Positions 52,632 through 64,000 of a stretch of 64,000 nt of DNA are shown here, piece by piece (positions within the stretch are counted from its first letter, which is position 1; every line of letters begins with the position of its first letter). The stretch comes from Muraenolepis orangiensis. Its lineage: Eukaryota > Chordata > Actinopteri > Gadiformes > Muraenolepididae. The notes under the pieces were generated by a model, which was not told the origin of the DNA, made no database searches, and saw only the letters and a program-made list of their open reading frames with translations. The translations under genes and the position numbers were made by a program. Location: contig CM051020.1 of the NCBI GenBank assembly GCA_027704905.1, positions 7,671,335 to 7,735,334 of the forward strand, read 5' to 3'.

Positions 52632-52651
52632 TCTCTCTCTTCCTCTCCTGC

Positions 52652-52735
<84 letters not shown>
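52461..52735. repeat. TC-rich tandem region
   Basis: (TC)n is interrupted three times by CCTCTCCTGCTATTC-like units (about 52530, 52577 and 52644), suggesting tandem growth of a larger unit. Confidence 0.9.
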
Positions 52736-52736
<1 letters not shown>

Positions 52737-52852
52737 TCTTCAGCTATTCTCTCTTCTAGCTCTTGCATTGTCTGTCTCTCTCTCTCCTCTCCCCCTCTCT
52801 CTCTCTTCTAGTGCTTGCATTGTAGCTGTTCACAATGGTTAAGTATATTTGC

Positions 52853-52853
<1 letters not shown>

Positions 52854-52905
<52 letters not shown>

Positions 52906-53176
52906 TCGCACACGTGTGTACGTTGTGAGTCATGTGGAGAGCTTGCGATGTACAGAAAAACACGTTGCATGGCATGTACATGGTGCATGGTGCTGGAGTA
53001 ATTGCTTTTTATTGTGCTTTGTTTACAGTGTATGGTTATTTGTATTTGTGCAAAATTCTTTTTTCAGAATACCTCTTACAGACACACACACACACACACT
53101 CACTCACTCACTCACTCACTCACTCACTCACTCACTCACTCACTCACTCACACACACACACACGCGCACACACACT
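52854..53176. repeat. GT, CA and ACTC microsatellites
   Basis: (GT)n 52856-52902. (CA)n at 53083-53097 passes into (ACTC)n to 53148 and back to (CA)n to about 53176. Confidence 0.9.
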
Positions 53177-53362
53177 CACGCACAGAGGCGGCTGGCAACA
53201 TTACTGTGCCAATGTACATCAGTGTCTTCTCGCACAAGAGACAATTATGTTTTAAAGGAATTTAATTGTGAGTTAAGATTGTGGTACATTATGATTGTCA
53301 TATTGTGAAAGTGTTCATGTTCCAGTTTGATTAGCAATCTGGTAGCGGATCTACAGCAATGC

Positions 53363-53499
53363 ACACACACACGCACGCCACACACACACACACACACACA
53401 CACACCACACCACACACACACACACACACACTCATCCTGTTTCCTAATATCCAATGCTTGTAATTATTTTATATTAGAACTCCTTTGACTCTCTCTCCT

Positions 53500-53577
<78 letters not shown>
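53363..53577. repeat. CA and TC microsatellites
   Basis: CA-rich 53363-53431 and (TC)n 53503-53577. Confidence 0.9.
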
Positions 53578-53579
<2 letters not shown>

Positions 53580-53714
53580 CCCCTCTTTCCCTTGTTCCAG
53601 CCAAGGACTTATCTTTGCCTCTTTTCATTCAGCGAGAGGCAGCATGTGAAAGCAGCACAGCCTTCACATGCTGCCTCCTCTCTTTTCTATTTCTCCCTGT
53701 CGTTATCAGTATAG

Positions 53715-53768
53715 TGGCTAGTTTAGTTTAGGCTAGTTTAGTTTAGTTTAGTTTAGTTTAGTTTAGTC
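53715..53768. repeat. GTTTA pentanucleotide repeat
   Basis: (GTTTA)n with a GGCTA variant. Confidence 0.85.
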
Positions 53769-54055
53769 CAGCTTCCCGAGGTCGGCAGCAATGAGGCTGT
53801 TTCAATGCAATAGATGGTTGTTGTTATGTTTTGTTATTTTTGGAGGGGTGGGGAGGAGAGGTAAGCCGGGCGGATCAATACCCCCACCCTCCTCCTTCCC
53901 TCATCCTCATCCTCATCCTCATCATCCCCATCACCTCGCTCGGTTTCGATCACAAAGCCGATAAGTGTGTTCTCGACGGGCTCCTCTGTGGACGCCTCAT
54001 CAGGGTGGTTGTTCTGTACCTGCTGTGAGGGACCCATTTGATAGAGGAGGACACA

Positions 54056-54086
<31 letters not shown>

Positions 54087-54156
54087 TCACACACACAGAC
54101 ACACACAACCCAAACTGAAGTCCATTTGACCTTTCAGTCCAGTCTCCTCCCCGGAT

Positions 54157-54235
<79 letters not shown>

Positions 54236-54270
54236 CACACACACACGGAGATAGAGAGAGAGAGACACAC
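54056..54270. repeat. TC, CA and GA microsatellites
   Basis: Short (TC)n and (CA)n 54056-54106, then (GA)n 54158-54264 with CACACA interruptions. Confidence 0.9.
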
Positions 54271-54279
54271 ACGGAGGGG

Positions 54280-54620
54280 GTGGGGGGGGGGTTGGGTGGG
54301 ATCGGGGGCGGAGCTTAACGGAAGACCGGAGCGATCGGTGAGGTTGCTAGGCGACCAGGTTCCACAATGACGGCGTGTCAACAATGGGGAGCTGAATGGG
54401 AGAATCGATTGCGTTGCGAGAGTTTTATTTCCGTGAGAAGGAGGAGGACCGAGGGGTGACTCAAGGCCGCGCACGCCCAGCCGCCGCCGGAAGCCACCAG
54501 ACTTGAGGCGGTCGTCATCGCCGGGGTACAATTAAGACCTGTACTGTGCTGGGACACGGGCTGCTTCCGGTCCGTGTTCCTCCTGTCATCGCCAACATCT
54601 GGCTGAGTCGTCCAGAACAT
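54280..54620. other. Isolated CpG-containing block, no exon recognised
   Basis: Moderately GC-rich with several CpGs between microsatellites. It has GGGGGCGGAG at 54304 and GTTGCTAGGCGACC at 54343, which resembles an RFX X-box. It could be a small promoter or an unrecognised exon. Confidence 0.3.
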
Positions 54621-54715
54621 CTGTACGCCTAATGTTTGCCCAACTCAGATGTTGGGTATGTGATGTAGCCTACATGCTGGTATCTTCTGTCGGTCTCTAT
54701 TTCCATACTACGCCG

Positions 54716-54853
<138 letters not shown>

Positions 54854-55184
54854 CACTCGCTCGACTCTGTCTATCTATATATCTACCTGTCTACCCTCCC
54901 CCCCTTCTTTTCTCTCTCATTCTCGCACCCTTTTCTGTCTATCTGTCTGTTCGTCTGTGTGAATGTCATTGCATGTTATCTCATACATATATGTCACACA
55001 TTGTCATTATATTTGTGACTTGTTTTGTGGGAGAAATGTGACACTATACAGTATATTGCCGTCACTGCAGAACATATATTCCAGTGAGAGATTTGTCATA
55101 AAGAGAAAGAAAGAGCTCTATTTTACCACAAGGGGCTGAATGGGAACTTGATGGCTATTTAATAGGGTGCTGCTGGCTCCCGGC

Positions 55185-55300
55185 CAGACCGTGACCTGGC
55201 TCTACCGCTCTCTGCATGTAGTCTAGGCTATAGGGGTGGTTCTGGGTTCGATACCCAGTGTCTGCCCCTGAGCAGGATGCTTGAAAAAAAGAAATCACTG
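55185..55300 (+). mobile_element. SINE-like fragment
   Basis: GGTTCTGGGTTCGATACCCA (B-box), then GTGTCTGCCCCTGAGCAGGA and TGCTTGAAAAAAAG. A 3'-truncated member of the same group. Confidence 0.45.
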
Positions 55301-55544
55301 TGGAAAAAATGTGTCTGCTGTGGTGCCTTAGTCATATAATAGGAGATGATATGACTGTGAGTTTGGTACCAGGGCCACATCAAACCTTCAGGAGAACAAC
55401 AGCATCGTACAGCTGTTCACACAGTTTGTTTGGGTTTGGTTGGTTTACTTCAGGGCCGGCTCTTTAAGTCATCACCACGAGAACTTGGGGTCAGTTCACA
55501 AAGAAATGTGGCGACCGCATCCAGACACAAGATGAATTTACAGA

Positions 55545-55650
55545 CAGGTAGACAGACAGACACACAGCCAGACAGACAGATCGACAGGAGAAGCGGACGG
55601 ATGGACAGACAGACAGACAGACGGGACGGACGGACGGACAGAGAAGCAGA
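55545..55650. repeat. GACA/GACG tetranucleotide repeat
   Basis: (GACA)n blocks with (GGAC)n near 55622-55640. Confidence 0.85.
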
Positions 55651-55905
55651 CGGACAGATTTCAAGCGCATGGGTTACCGGTGATGATGATGGATGGTCGG
55701 TGGTGCGAGGTGAGGAGGGAGAGAAGGAGGCAGAGAGAAGGAGGTATAGGGACCGATAAAGAGAGGGATGGATGAGTGGAGATGGACACAACAGCGGCAG
55801 TGTTCCTGACCAGCACCTGCCTCTCCTCCCTCCTCCCCCCTCCCCCGCACGGCGAACCCAATCAAACACACCCCCAAACCCCCTCGGAGGAAATGGAATT
55901 TAAAG

Positions 55906-56199
<294 letters not shown>

Positions 56200-56507
56200 G
56201 ACTGGGATATTAAATAGCACATATCCACTTCCATTCATAAAATGTCACCTGCTGTGAAAGCCACACTATGACCATCACCACCAGTATACCCACCCCCCCC
56301 CCACACACACCTCCCCTCCCCCTCCCAGCTGCCCGAAAAACAATTAAAACCCCAAACCTCGTCACAGCGGCCCCCCCTTAGATAGAAACACCCTCCTTAA
56401 CTCACATCCCGGAACCAATCAGAGGTGGCGGCACGCCCTGTCACTCACGCGCCGATCAATAATCAGCGGGATCATATGATTTGAGGCGGAGTATTTGGTT
56501 GGATCTG

Positions 56508-56585
56508 TGTCCCCTTTGCCCCTGGTCATTGTCTTGGTTCTGTTTATTGTGTCTTTATGAGGAACTGGGTGGTCGCCACTTAAAC

Positions 56586-56617
<32 letters not shown>

Positions 56618-56631
56618 TTGTGTGTGTACAT

Positions 56632-56682
<51 letters not shown>

Positions 56683-56696
56683 ATTATGTGTGTGTG

Positions 56697-56745
<49 letters not shown>

Positions 56746-56772
56746 ATTGTGTGTGTGTGTGTGTGTGTATAC

Positions 56773-56825
<53 letters not shown>

Positions 56826-56889
56826 ATTATGTGTGTGTGTGTGTGTGTGTTTGTGTGTGTGTACATTATGTGTGTTTGTGTGTGTACAT

Positions 56890-56926
<37 letters not shown>

Positions 56927-57016
56927 ATTATGTGTGTGTGTGTCCCCTTTGCCCCTGGTCATTGTCTTGGTTCTGTTTATTGTGTCTTTATGAGGAACTG
57001 GGTGGTCGCCACTTAA

Positions 57017-57091
<75 letters not shown>
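56508..57091. repeat. 433-bp duplication with GT core
   Basis: A 78-bp block starting TGTCCCCTTTGCCCCTGGTC recurs at 56508-56585 and 56941-57018. Each is followed by GT arrays. The arrays in between carry repeated TACATTATG or TACATTGTG interruptions. Confidence 0.9.
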
Positions 57092-57092
<1 letters not shown>

Positions 57093-57204
57093 GGGGGGGG
57101 GGGGGTGCATGTGATGACATGTTCAACATGCTGCAAATACCTACATATCTCTCTGTAGAATCCAGTGACCACCTGATAAAATGCCAATATTAAAACATGT
57201 AATT

Positions 57205-57395
57205 GTAGGATGCAAGACAACAACAAAAGAGAAGACATGAGGTTGTCAAGAAGACTTTCAAATTCAAAACCTGAAAATGGGATAAAGTTCTAAATTAAAC
57301 GACAACGACATTCCAGTCTCTTCAATATTGTGTTAATAGACGTGCTTGAACGTGGTGGTCTATATACATTCCTACAGAATAAGCTATGTGAAAAT
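57205..57395. repeat. Diverged interspersed repeat, copy 2
   Basis: It is homologous to 50945-51145 in order and orientation. It is followed by a GA microsatellite (57403-57492) and then by the 57548-57588 segment that recurs in epc1 intron 6. Confidence 0.5.
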
Positions 57396-57399
57396 CCCA

Positions 57400-57402
<3 letters not shown>

Positions 57403-57492
<90 letters not shown>
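57403..57492. repeat. GA microsatellite
   Basis: (GA)n, about 90 bp. Confidence 0.95.
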
Positions 57493-57495
<3 letters not shown>

Positions 57496-57547
57496 AACAC
57501 CCCTTCCATGACCTCATGGCGGATTGAGCACCGTCACCAAAATATAT

Positions 57548-57588
57548 CTTAGTATTATTAGAAGAGACCACCCTGACAAACCATCCCA
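57548..57588 (+). repeat. Transposon fragment matching the epc1 intron 6 repeat
   Basis: The segment begins CTTAGTATTATTAGAAGAGA and ends ACAAACCATCCCA. It is the reverse complement of 33365-33405 with one mismatch. It lies downstream of the repeat at 57205-57395 and may be the end of that element. Confidence 0.6.
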
Positions 57589-57599
57589 ATCCTTGCTTA

Positions 57600-59300
57600 T
57601 TCCTTTTTTTGTATTGGTGTGTGTGTATAAACTATTGTGATCATATGTTATTGGCTACCTATGTAAAGGTATATATTAGTACTAATGTAGAACATGTTAG
57701 TGGAGATAATCATTCAGGGAAAGTCGTATTCATGTGTATAGCGTATAGTGTGTATACCTATATTTAATCGTTGTTCAGAGTATTGTGGGTATGTAGCGCC
57801 ATCAAGTGGACAAGTCTGGTATTGTACTTACAATGTGTGGACAAGACCGGTTATTGGGCGCCGATCCTTAATACAATATCTAACACGTAATTATTCCAAA
57901 TAAATGTAGGCCAATTTATATTTGTATAGGCCCAATGCCATTTAAAGAAAGTAACATTTCACTACTAACGCATATGTCACACAATGGGTCTGGCTTACTC
58001 AACTTTAATAACGTTCGTTCATAAAAATACAAAATAAACACAAAATGTGTGCAGGCTAACAACAAAATACAATGGTTATCCAAAAGTAAATCACACTTAT
58101 ATATATATTGTATATAATACAGTGCACTGCATGTATATGTATACATAGGGTTTGTTCTAGGTACTTCATCAGATTAATAACTAAATCCAGTCGTACACGA
58201 GTTGTAAAATAAACTGTTTAAATAATGCGTTCAGTACAGTTTAATGATTGTTAGATCTACTGTAGATGTAACACTACATGTATGATATTTAGTCAACTAA
58301 AACGAGACTTAAACTGAAACAATTCAGATTACTAAAATATGACTTAAACTAAATAGCATTTTTTTGTCCAAAGTCTATGGCTAAAACGTCATCAAAATTA
58401 CAATAACTCACAATTACACTGCTCCCCATATTGTATGCCTGTATGTATTTGAGTAATAAAAGAAACAGCGCCCCCACGAGGTGTCCGGTGGTAACGTTGG
58501 GTTGAAGCAAACGGCCCCTGGTCTGTAATTAACCGTGTGGCGTGTGGACGCCATGTGAAATAGGTTGGACACACCAGTTCTACACCAGATGGGAAATATA
58601 CTGTAAGTAACACACCACGTGATCAATCCCAATGGTGCGTGTTGGGTCAATTATCAAATCGATTTGATATCGATTATCACATAGATTGTTAAATATATCA
58701 GACTTTATTCAATATATATTAGACAACTCAATTACAACCGAGTAGTGCTTACCAATGCGAACTTTTAGTGCTTTTAAATGACTTACACATTTTTCTAATT
58801 TGTATCTGAAATAAACAAGGAAAGTCATACTCGACAGCAGCGTTGTTTTAACGTGTACATGATGTCTAGTCATCGCGAAACGTCTGCCTCGTTCTAACAC
58901 AATTAGTTAGGCCACTAGGTGGCGGTATTGGTCGCAGGGCAACTTCTGATTCTAAAATAATTGGTACATTGCAAGATCCATTTGTTATACTTGGCTACCG
59001 TCAGCATTCCACACATTGCTCAAAAACTTAACTTAACTTAACAGTTTTTTCAACCTGTCCACTCCTTGTACCTCGAAACTATTTTCTTTACCTGCCCCTT
59101 CCACTCTCCCTCCTTCTGTTGACATTATCTTCCCCTTACAGTACGGTCTCCCTCTGTGATGAAGTGATATATAACAGCTTTTTCCTCTTGCCATTAAATC
59201 CTCCCCTTCATCCACTCAACTTTTACCCTCCCTCCCTATTCCCTCTCTCTGCCTCCTCTTTTCTGACATCAATCCCTTTTTTAAACACCTGCCAACTCTC
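57600..59300. other. AT-rich intergenic, no gene recognised
   Basis: No protein-like open frames. TC-rich from 59100. Confidence 0.5.
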
Positions 59301-59307
59301 TCCCCCT

Positions 59308-59309
<2 letters not shown>

Positions 59310-59339
<30 letters not shown>

Positions 59340-59490
59340 CCTCTCTCTCTTTCTCTCACACTCCCTCTCTCTCTCTCTCCCTCTCCCCCCCTCTCTCTCA
59401 CTCCCCCTTTCTCTCTCTCACTCCCCCTCTCTCTCTCTCCCTCTCCCCCCCTCTCTCTCACTCCCCCTCTCTCGCTCGCTCTCTCTCTGA
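59310..59490. repeat. TC-rich tandem repeat
   Basis: Units like CTCACTCCCCCTCTCTCTCT are repeated. A larger unit of about 60 bp (CTCTCCCTCTCCCCCCCTCT) occurs at about 59376 and 59436. Confidence 0.85.
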
Positions 59491-59604
59491 TATATTTCTC
59501 AAAACTTTCACCATCTCCCTTACTCTCGCCTCCCCCATCTCACTCTGACTCAAGTGATAGAACCCATCGCCTATTTCCCGCTTATCAGATAACAGTTGGA
59601 AATT

Positions 59605-59747
<143 letters not shown>

Positions 59748-60164
59748 TGTGTGGAACGCATCTGTGAGGCGTGGGTATAGCGTGATTGCTGCATGCGGCT
59801 CTCCCAGATGGTACATCTGCCGCCATGATAACTGCTTGGTAACCAGTAATGGAACACGAACACGTACAGATGTTTAGGTGATTATTATGGTCTGGCTGAA
59901 CACTCGGAGCAGCTAGCTCCCCGCGGTGCATCTCCGCCGTCCGGCTCTCGGCTAACGATTCAGTTTTCGGCACAAGGGTCACGTGGGGGCCTGTTCTTTC
60001 TATTCTATGACCTACAGGTTTTTAAATGAGGGTCTGTCTATTCCTATTGTATTGTACTCCAACAATTGATTAGGAAAAAATTCATTACGTAATTCACATT
60101 AGCTTAGTTACTGCTTGGCTTTTGGGCCAGCAACATATGTCTGTCCATCGGGCACCTATTGCTC

Positions 60165-60300
60165 TCCTCGCTCTCCCTAGATGGAGAGATCTATTCTCTA
60201 TGTTCCTTCTCATGGTTTCTGCCCCTCTAGGTTTGTATTGAGCCTGTGAGGCTTAAACCGTGATTTAAGGGCCATACAAATAAACAAATCGACTTGAATC
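60165..60300. repeat. Retroelement-tail-like fragment
   Basis: TTCCTTCTCATGGTTTCTGC, then TTGAGCCTGTGAGGC and AGGGCCATACAAATAAAC resemble the widespread fish repeat tail GGGCTATACAAATAAAATTGA. Assigned by resemblance only. Confidence 0.4.
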
Positions 60301-60708
60301 GGGCCCTTAATCACTCACCCAGCCCAATCCATGGAATCTGGTTGCCTAGTTTAACGTCTGTCCCTCATCTCATCCCGTCCAGTCAGCAGTTAAATCCGGG
60401 TCTGTGCGACTTGTCCTCTCGTCGTCTGTTGAGAGTACTGCTCCTGTTGTATTGTATGTCTGCGGACGACCCAACCGTACCGCCGCATATGGCGAAAATC
60501 GTTCACAGACACCCCGCGTGCCACCCAGCAACACTGGAACTCATCGCAACCCAACCCCCTGCTTTCAGTTATAGGCAGTGGCCATCGCCAACTGAAGTGT
60601 TGTTCTGTTTTTAACTGTCAAATAGCCATTTGTTTTAAAGGACCTGAGACACCTGGTCAATGGCATTTCATGAGGTCATAATTCTCACACCTTCATGCAC
60701 TGGGGAAT

Positions 60709-60850
<142 letters not shown>

Positions 60851-61226
60851 TAGAAATGGGTTGCATTTCGTCATGTTCATCCCTTGTTTATTGCGCCGCA
60901 TCGAAAACCTATCGCACACCTGGAGTTTATGCCATTAGTTTCATTGCCAGTGTCTACTCTGCTGCCTTGCCATATTTCCCCAAAGGCCATTCCCCATTTT
61001 ACTACTGTTGACCAGGAATTGAACACATGTGGTAAAACATATAGTTTCCAACCGCAGATAGTTTTGGTTGGACACTCTCACCTATGTGTGGGGGGGGGGG
61101 GTCCTGGAGTCGTGACACACCGTCCCCACGAGGCAGGCCCCCCCGGGACCGGACCGGAGATGTCACCGCTCACTCTTTCCAAAGAGTGCTAGGTGCACTC
61201 GAGCATGCATGCAGTGTATCTTGAGG

Positions 61227-61375
<149 letters not shown>

Positions 61376-61665
61376 GGGGGAGGGGGGGGCAGTAGACTGT
61401 TGTTGTGCAGGGATGGAGGAAGAGAGGCCTTGGAGGAGAGAAAATACCATTAATAATGCAACTTTCTATCTGTATGTCTGCTTATCATTCATCACTTTCA
61501 CATACCATTCTTTCGGTCTGTCTCTGGTTTGTGTTTTTTAGCGAGCAAACTTTTTTAACAAATGTTTATTCTTTTATTAGGTTGTATTCTATTATTGTTA
61601 GTTTGAGCTAAATCGCCCATGGGAAATGGATTGAATGCAGGATGAGATGTATATAGTATATAATA

Positions 61666-61833
<168 letters not shown>

Positions 61834-61834
61834 T

Positions 61835-62495
61835 ATGTGTTCATGGGCAGTGAATCATGGGCAGAGTGGTCGGGTGATGTGTTTGTTTTTTGTTGTTTTT
61901 ATTCCAGGTAGCTGCAGTAACCACAAGCTAAACTCTACGCTGTTCTCATCGGCTACAATGTGTTGCAGTTGTTGACGTTGCCATGACGACATCCCTAGCT
62001 GTTCCTAGGATGTTCACGTGGGAACTCAATTCCATTGTTCTTAATGCCCCCCCTCCCCCCTTTTTTTGGTTAAATGAAGGGTTCACAGGTGTTAGATTCT
62101 CTGAGTCATCTGTGGAAATGAGTTTTCCCTGTGTGTTGGGAAAGACCATCATTTCTCCCAGGATAAGGCGGGGGGGGTATGACACATAGTCCACCGTCCA
62201 ACTTTACTATCAAACGGCCATCTTTGGTCATATTTGGCACTGTGTTTATCAGACACTCGTGAAATATGACTGCTGACCACGTTTAAAACCTTAAAAGTCT
62301 TGTGTGAGTCGGTTCTAATGAAGAGCAGCTTGCGGAGGACGTCAGCTTGGGAGAGGTAGTCGTACGTGGGGGGGGGGGGGAGGGCTGTGCCGAACGGAGA
62401 CAAAGACACCAGGGAGGTAGTGATGTGTTGAACACCAACAAGTCAACATGTGTGACCCAGGGAAATGATTCATACGTGGTCATCTCCTAGTAAGG
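61835..62495. other. Intergenic, no gene recognised
   Basis: C- and G-runs at about 62046, 62170 and 62371. No supported exon. Confidence 0.4.
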
Positions 62496-62499
62496 GAGT

Positions 62500-62735
62500 G
62501 GAACACACTCCAAAGCGCTTTACAAGTCATGCCTCACATTCACCCATTCATACACACATTCATCCCCCCCCCCCGGGTTGCGGAGTCAGCCATGCAAGGA
62601 GACAGCCAGCACGTCGGGGGCAGTTTAGGGTTAGGGTGTCTTGCTCAGGGACACCTCGACACTTTGCTAGGGGGGAGGAGCCGGGGGATCGAACCAGCGA
62701 CCTTCCGGTGTTCAGACGACCTGCTCTACCTTGTG
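62500..62735 (-). mobile_element. tRNA-derived SINE-like element, second copy
   Basis: Same family and orientation as 4321-4592. It has ATCGAACCAGCGACCTTCCG (B-box complement), TGCTCAGGGACACCTCGACA and the CACATTCACCCATTCATACA body. A C-run interrupts it near 62565. Confidence 0.7.
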
Positions 62736-63131
62736 TGTTATGTGCCCATATGCCTCCTTGAAGCTCCTCGTCCCGGTAGAACTCTCTGAGTAATAATATG
62801 TGAAACGATATGTGAAAGTGGAAGTGAATGTTTATTTCGGAAGTCTTCCCCGGATGCCTTGCTTTGTTTTAGAGACGACCACCACTTTGTACAATGTGTG
62901 TCATGGGGGAAACGTCTATTCTGTGTACTGCCACAAACCACATCGTTTCACAGTGCTGCCACGCACACATTCATGTTTTAGAATATGTAATGTAGGCGTA
63001 AAGAGTTATACTCAAGGCCACCTGGCCTTGGCTGGGCACACAACGGCCCCTTTAGACGATGTACGCAGACACTCCAGGGAAGTGCCGTTTTTAAACGAAG
63101 GCTAACATGCAAAAGTACACACTGACCTTCG

Positions 63132-63134
<3 letters not shown>

Positions 63135-63197
<63 letters not shown>

Positions 63198-63210
63198 TGT
63201 GTGTGTATAC
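63135..63210. repeat. CA microsatellite with inverted GT end
   Basis: (CA)n 63135-63194, then CGTGTGTGTGTGTAT, a short inverted partner. Confidence 0.9.
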
Positions 63211-63473
63211 AGCAGTTAGGAGGCACATGTGCACGAGTGCATATTAAGGGTGCGTTGCGCTATATGCAAACATTGACGCTTCGTGTGGGCGTTTGAGTGT
63301 GTGTGCGCGCGCACTCACAGCAGATGTTGGCGGGCTTTGAAGGACGGCTCTCTCTGATCTCTCTGATGCCTTTTAGCTTCGCCGCTGTTTCCATTGATCA
63401 CGCGTCTATTAAAACCCAAACACACAGGGTGGCATCAGCCGTTATAACGGGTGTTTGTTTGTGTGCTCATAGA

Positions 63474-63620
63474 CGGGCCGTAAAGGGCTTGAAGGTCGTG
63501 GGGTTTGAACCCCGACGTGTCCGCAGTCTACCTTAAGGTGCCCTTCAGCAAGATGCCCTAACGCCCCCCCCCCACACACACACACCTGCTCCTTAAAGAC
63601 ATGTATGAAACCTAGATTAG
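63474..63620 (+). mobile_element. SINE-like fragment
   Basis: GGGGTTTGAACCCCGACG (B-box), TCCGCAGTCTACCTTAAG, TGCCCTTCAGCAAGATGCCC and a C-run plus CA tract before CCTGCTCCTTAAAGACATG. Same group as 46605-46790. Confidence 0.55.
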
Positions 63621-64000
63621 ATGAGAGGTAAATTATAAATGGTACATACTGAAAATAGCAATGGAAACCTGTGGGAAATGTGAAATGCATCATATAATAA
63701 AACTGTTTGTATGGACTAGACACTCACACCTTCCTAAATGATAGAGATAACCCTGACCCCCCCCCCCCCCCACACACACACACACACACACACACAGAGG
63801 GATATACATATCAGCCTATATATCTCATGACATCCCTCTGGGCCAATATTCAAACCTGGGTTCTGTTTAGCTTTTCCTGAGCCCCTTAGAGTAGACATTC
63901 CTCGGGGAAACTCTAGTACATCAGGATAACAGGGTCCCCCCCCCCGTCCCCGTCCCCGTCCCCTCTCTCTCTCACCCCCACCCGGGCCCCCTCCAGGATT

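Larger units (their letters stand above)
62740..64000. other. Intergenic, no gene recognised
   Basis: Apart from the CA tract and SINE fragment there is little. The window ends just after a pyrimidine-rich stretch and CTCCAG (63990-63996), which would suit a splice acceptor of an exon beyond the edge, but four bases cannot support a call. Confidence 0.3.

Noticed and set aside
63990..64000. Splice acceptor of a gene beyond the right edge
   Set aside because: A pyrimidine tract and CAG are present, but only four bases of possible exon remain.

Overview
The window is vertebrate, almost certainly teleost fish, nuclear DNA. Coding sequence is sparse, introns have GT-AG borders, and there are many tRNA-derived SINE-like elements, hAT-like DNA transposons and a LINE reverse-transcriptase fragment of kinds common in fish. 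Microsatellites are extreme: the tracts listed here add up to roughly a tenth of the window. There is no prokaryotic gene layout, CRISPR array or operon.

The one gene identified with certainty is epc1 (enhancer of polycomb homolog 1, a scaffold subunit of the NuA4/TIP60 histone acetyltransferase complex) on the + strand. I reconstructed 14 coding exons between 20072 and 47121. Every junction is GT-AG, all phases agree, and the product is 846 residues ending in VAMEVT. A CpG-rich promoter and 5' leader lie at about 19660-20660. A 3' UTR of about 2 kb runs to about 49165.

Layout: 1-13500 is intergenic, with microsatellites, two SINE-like elements, G-runs and one copy of a CCAAT-box module. 13542-14122 holds a broken PIF/Harbinger-type transposase. 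15769-15896 holds the second CCAAT-module copy, and 16191-17888 holds two phase-compatible candidate exons of an unrecognised gene. 19660-49165 is epc1, whose introns carry inverted copies of a DNA transposon, a 1 kb minisatellite and several very long GT and AT tracts. 49640-50568 is a hAT element with an 8-bp target-site duplication and a LINE fragment nested inside. 51-64 kb is repeat-rich intergenic DNA with no gene I can recognise.

The most notable observations concern epc1 splicing. Exon 8 (90 bp, in frame) is preceded by an uninterrupted G/T tract of 224 bp ending three bases before the exon, so the nearest possible branch-point adenosine is about 229 nt away. Exon 7 may use a branch point inside a transposon fragment. 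Inverted transposon copies in introns 2 and 10 flank exons 3-10. I found no wholly new biological system.
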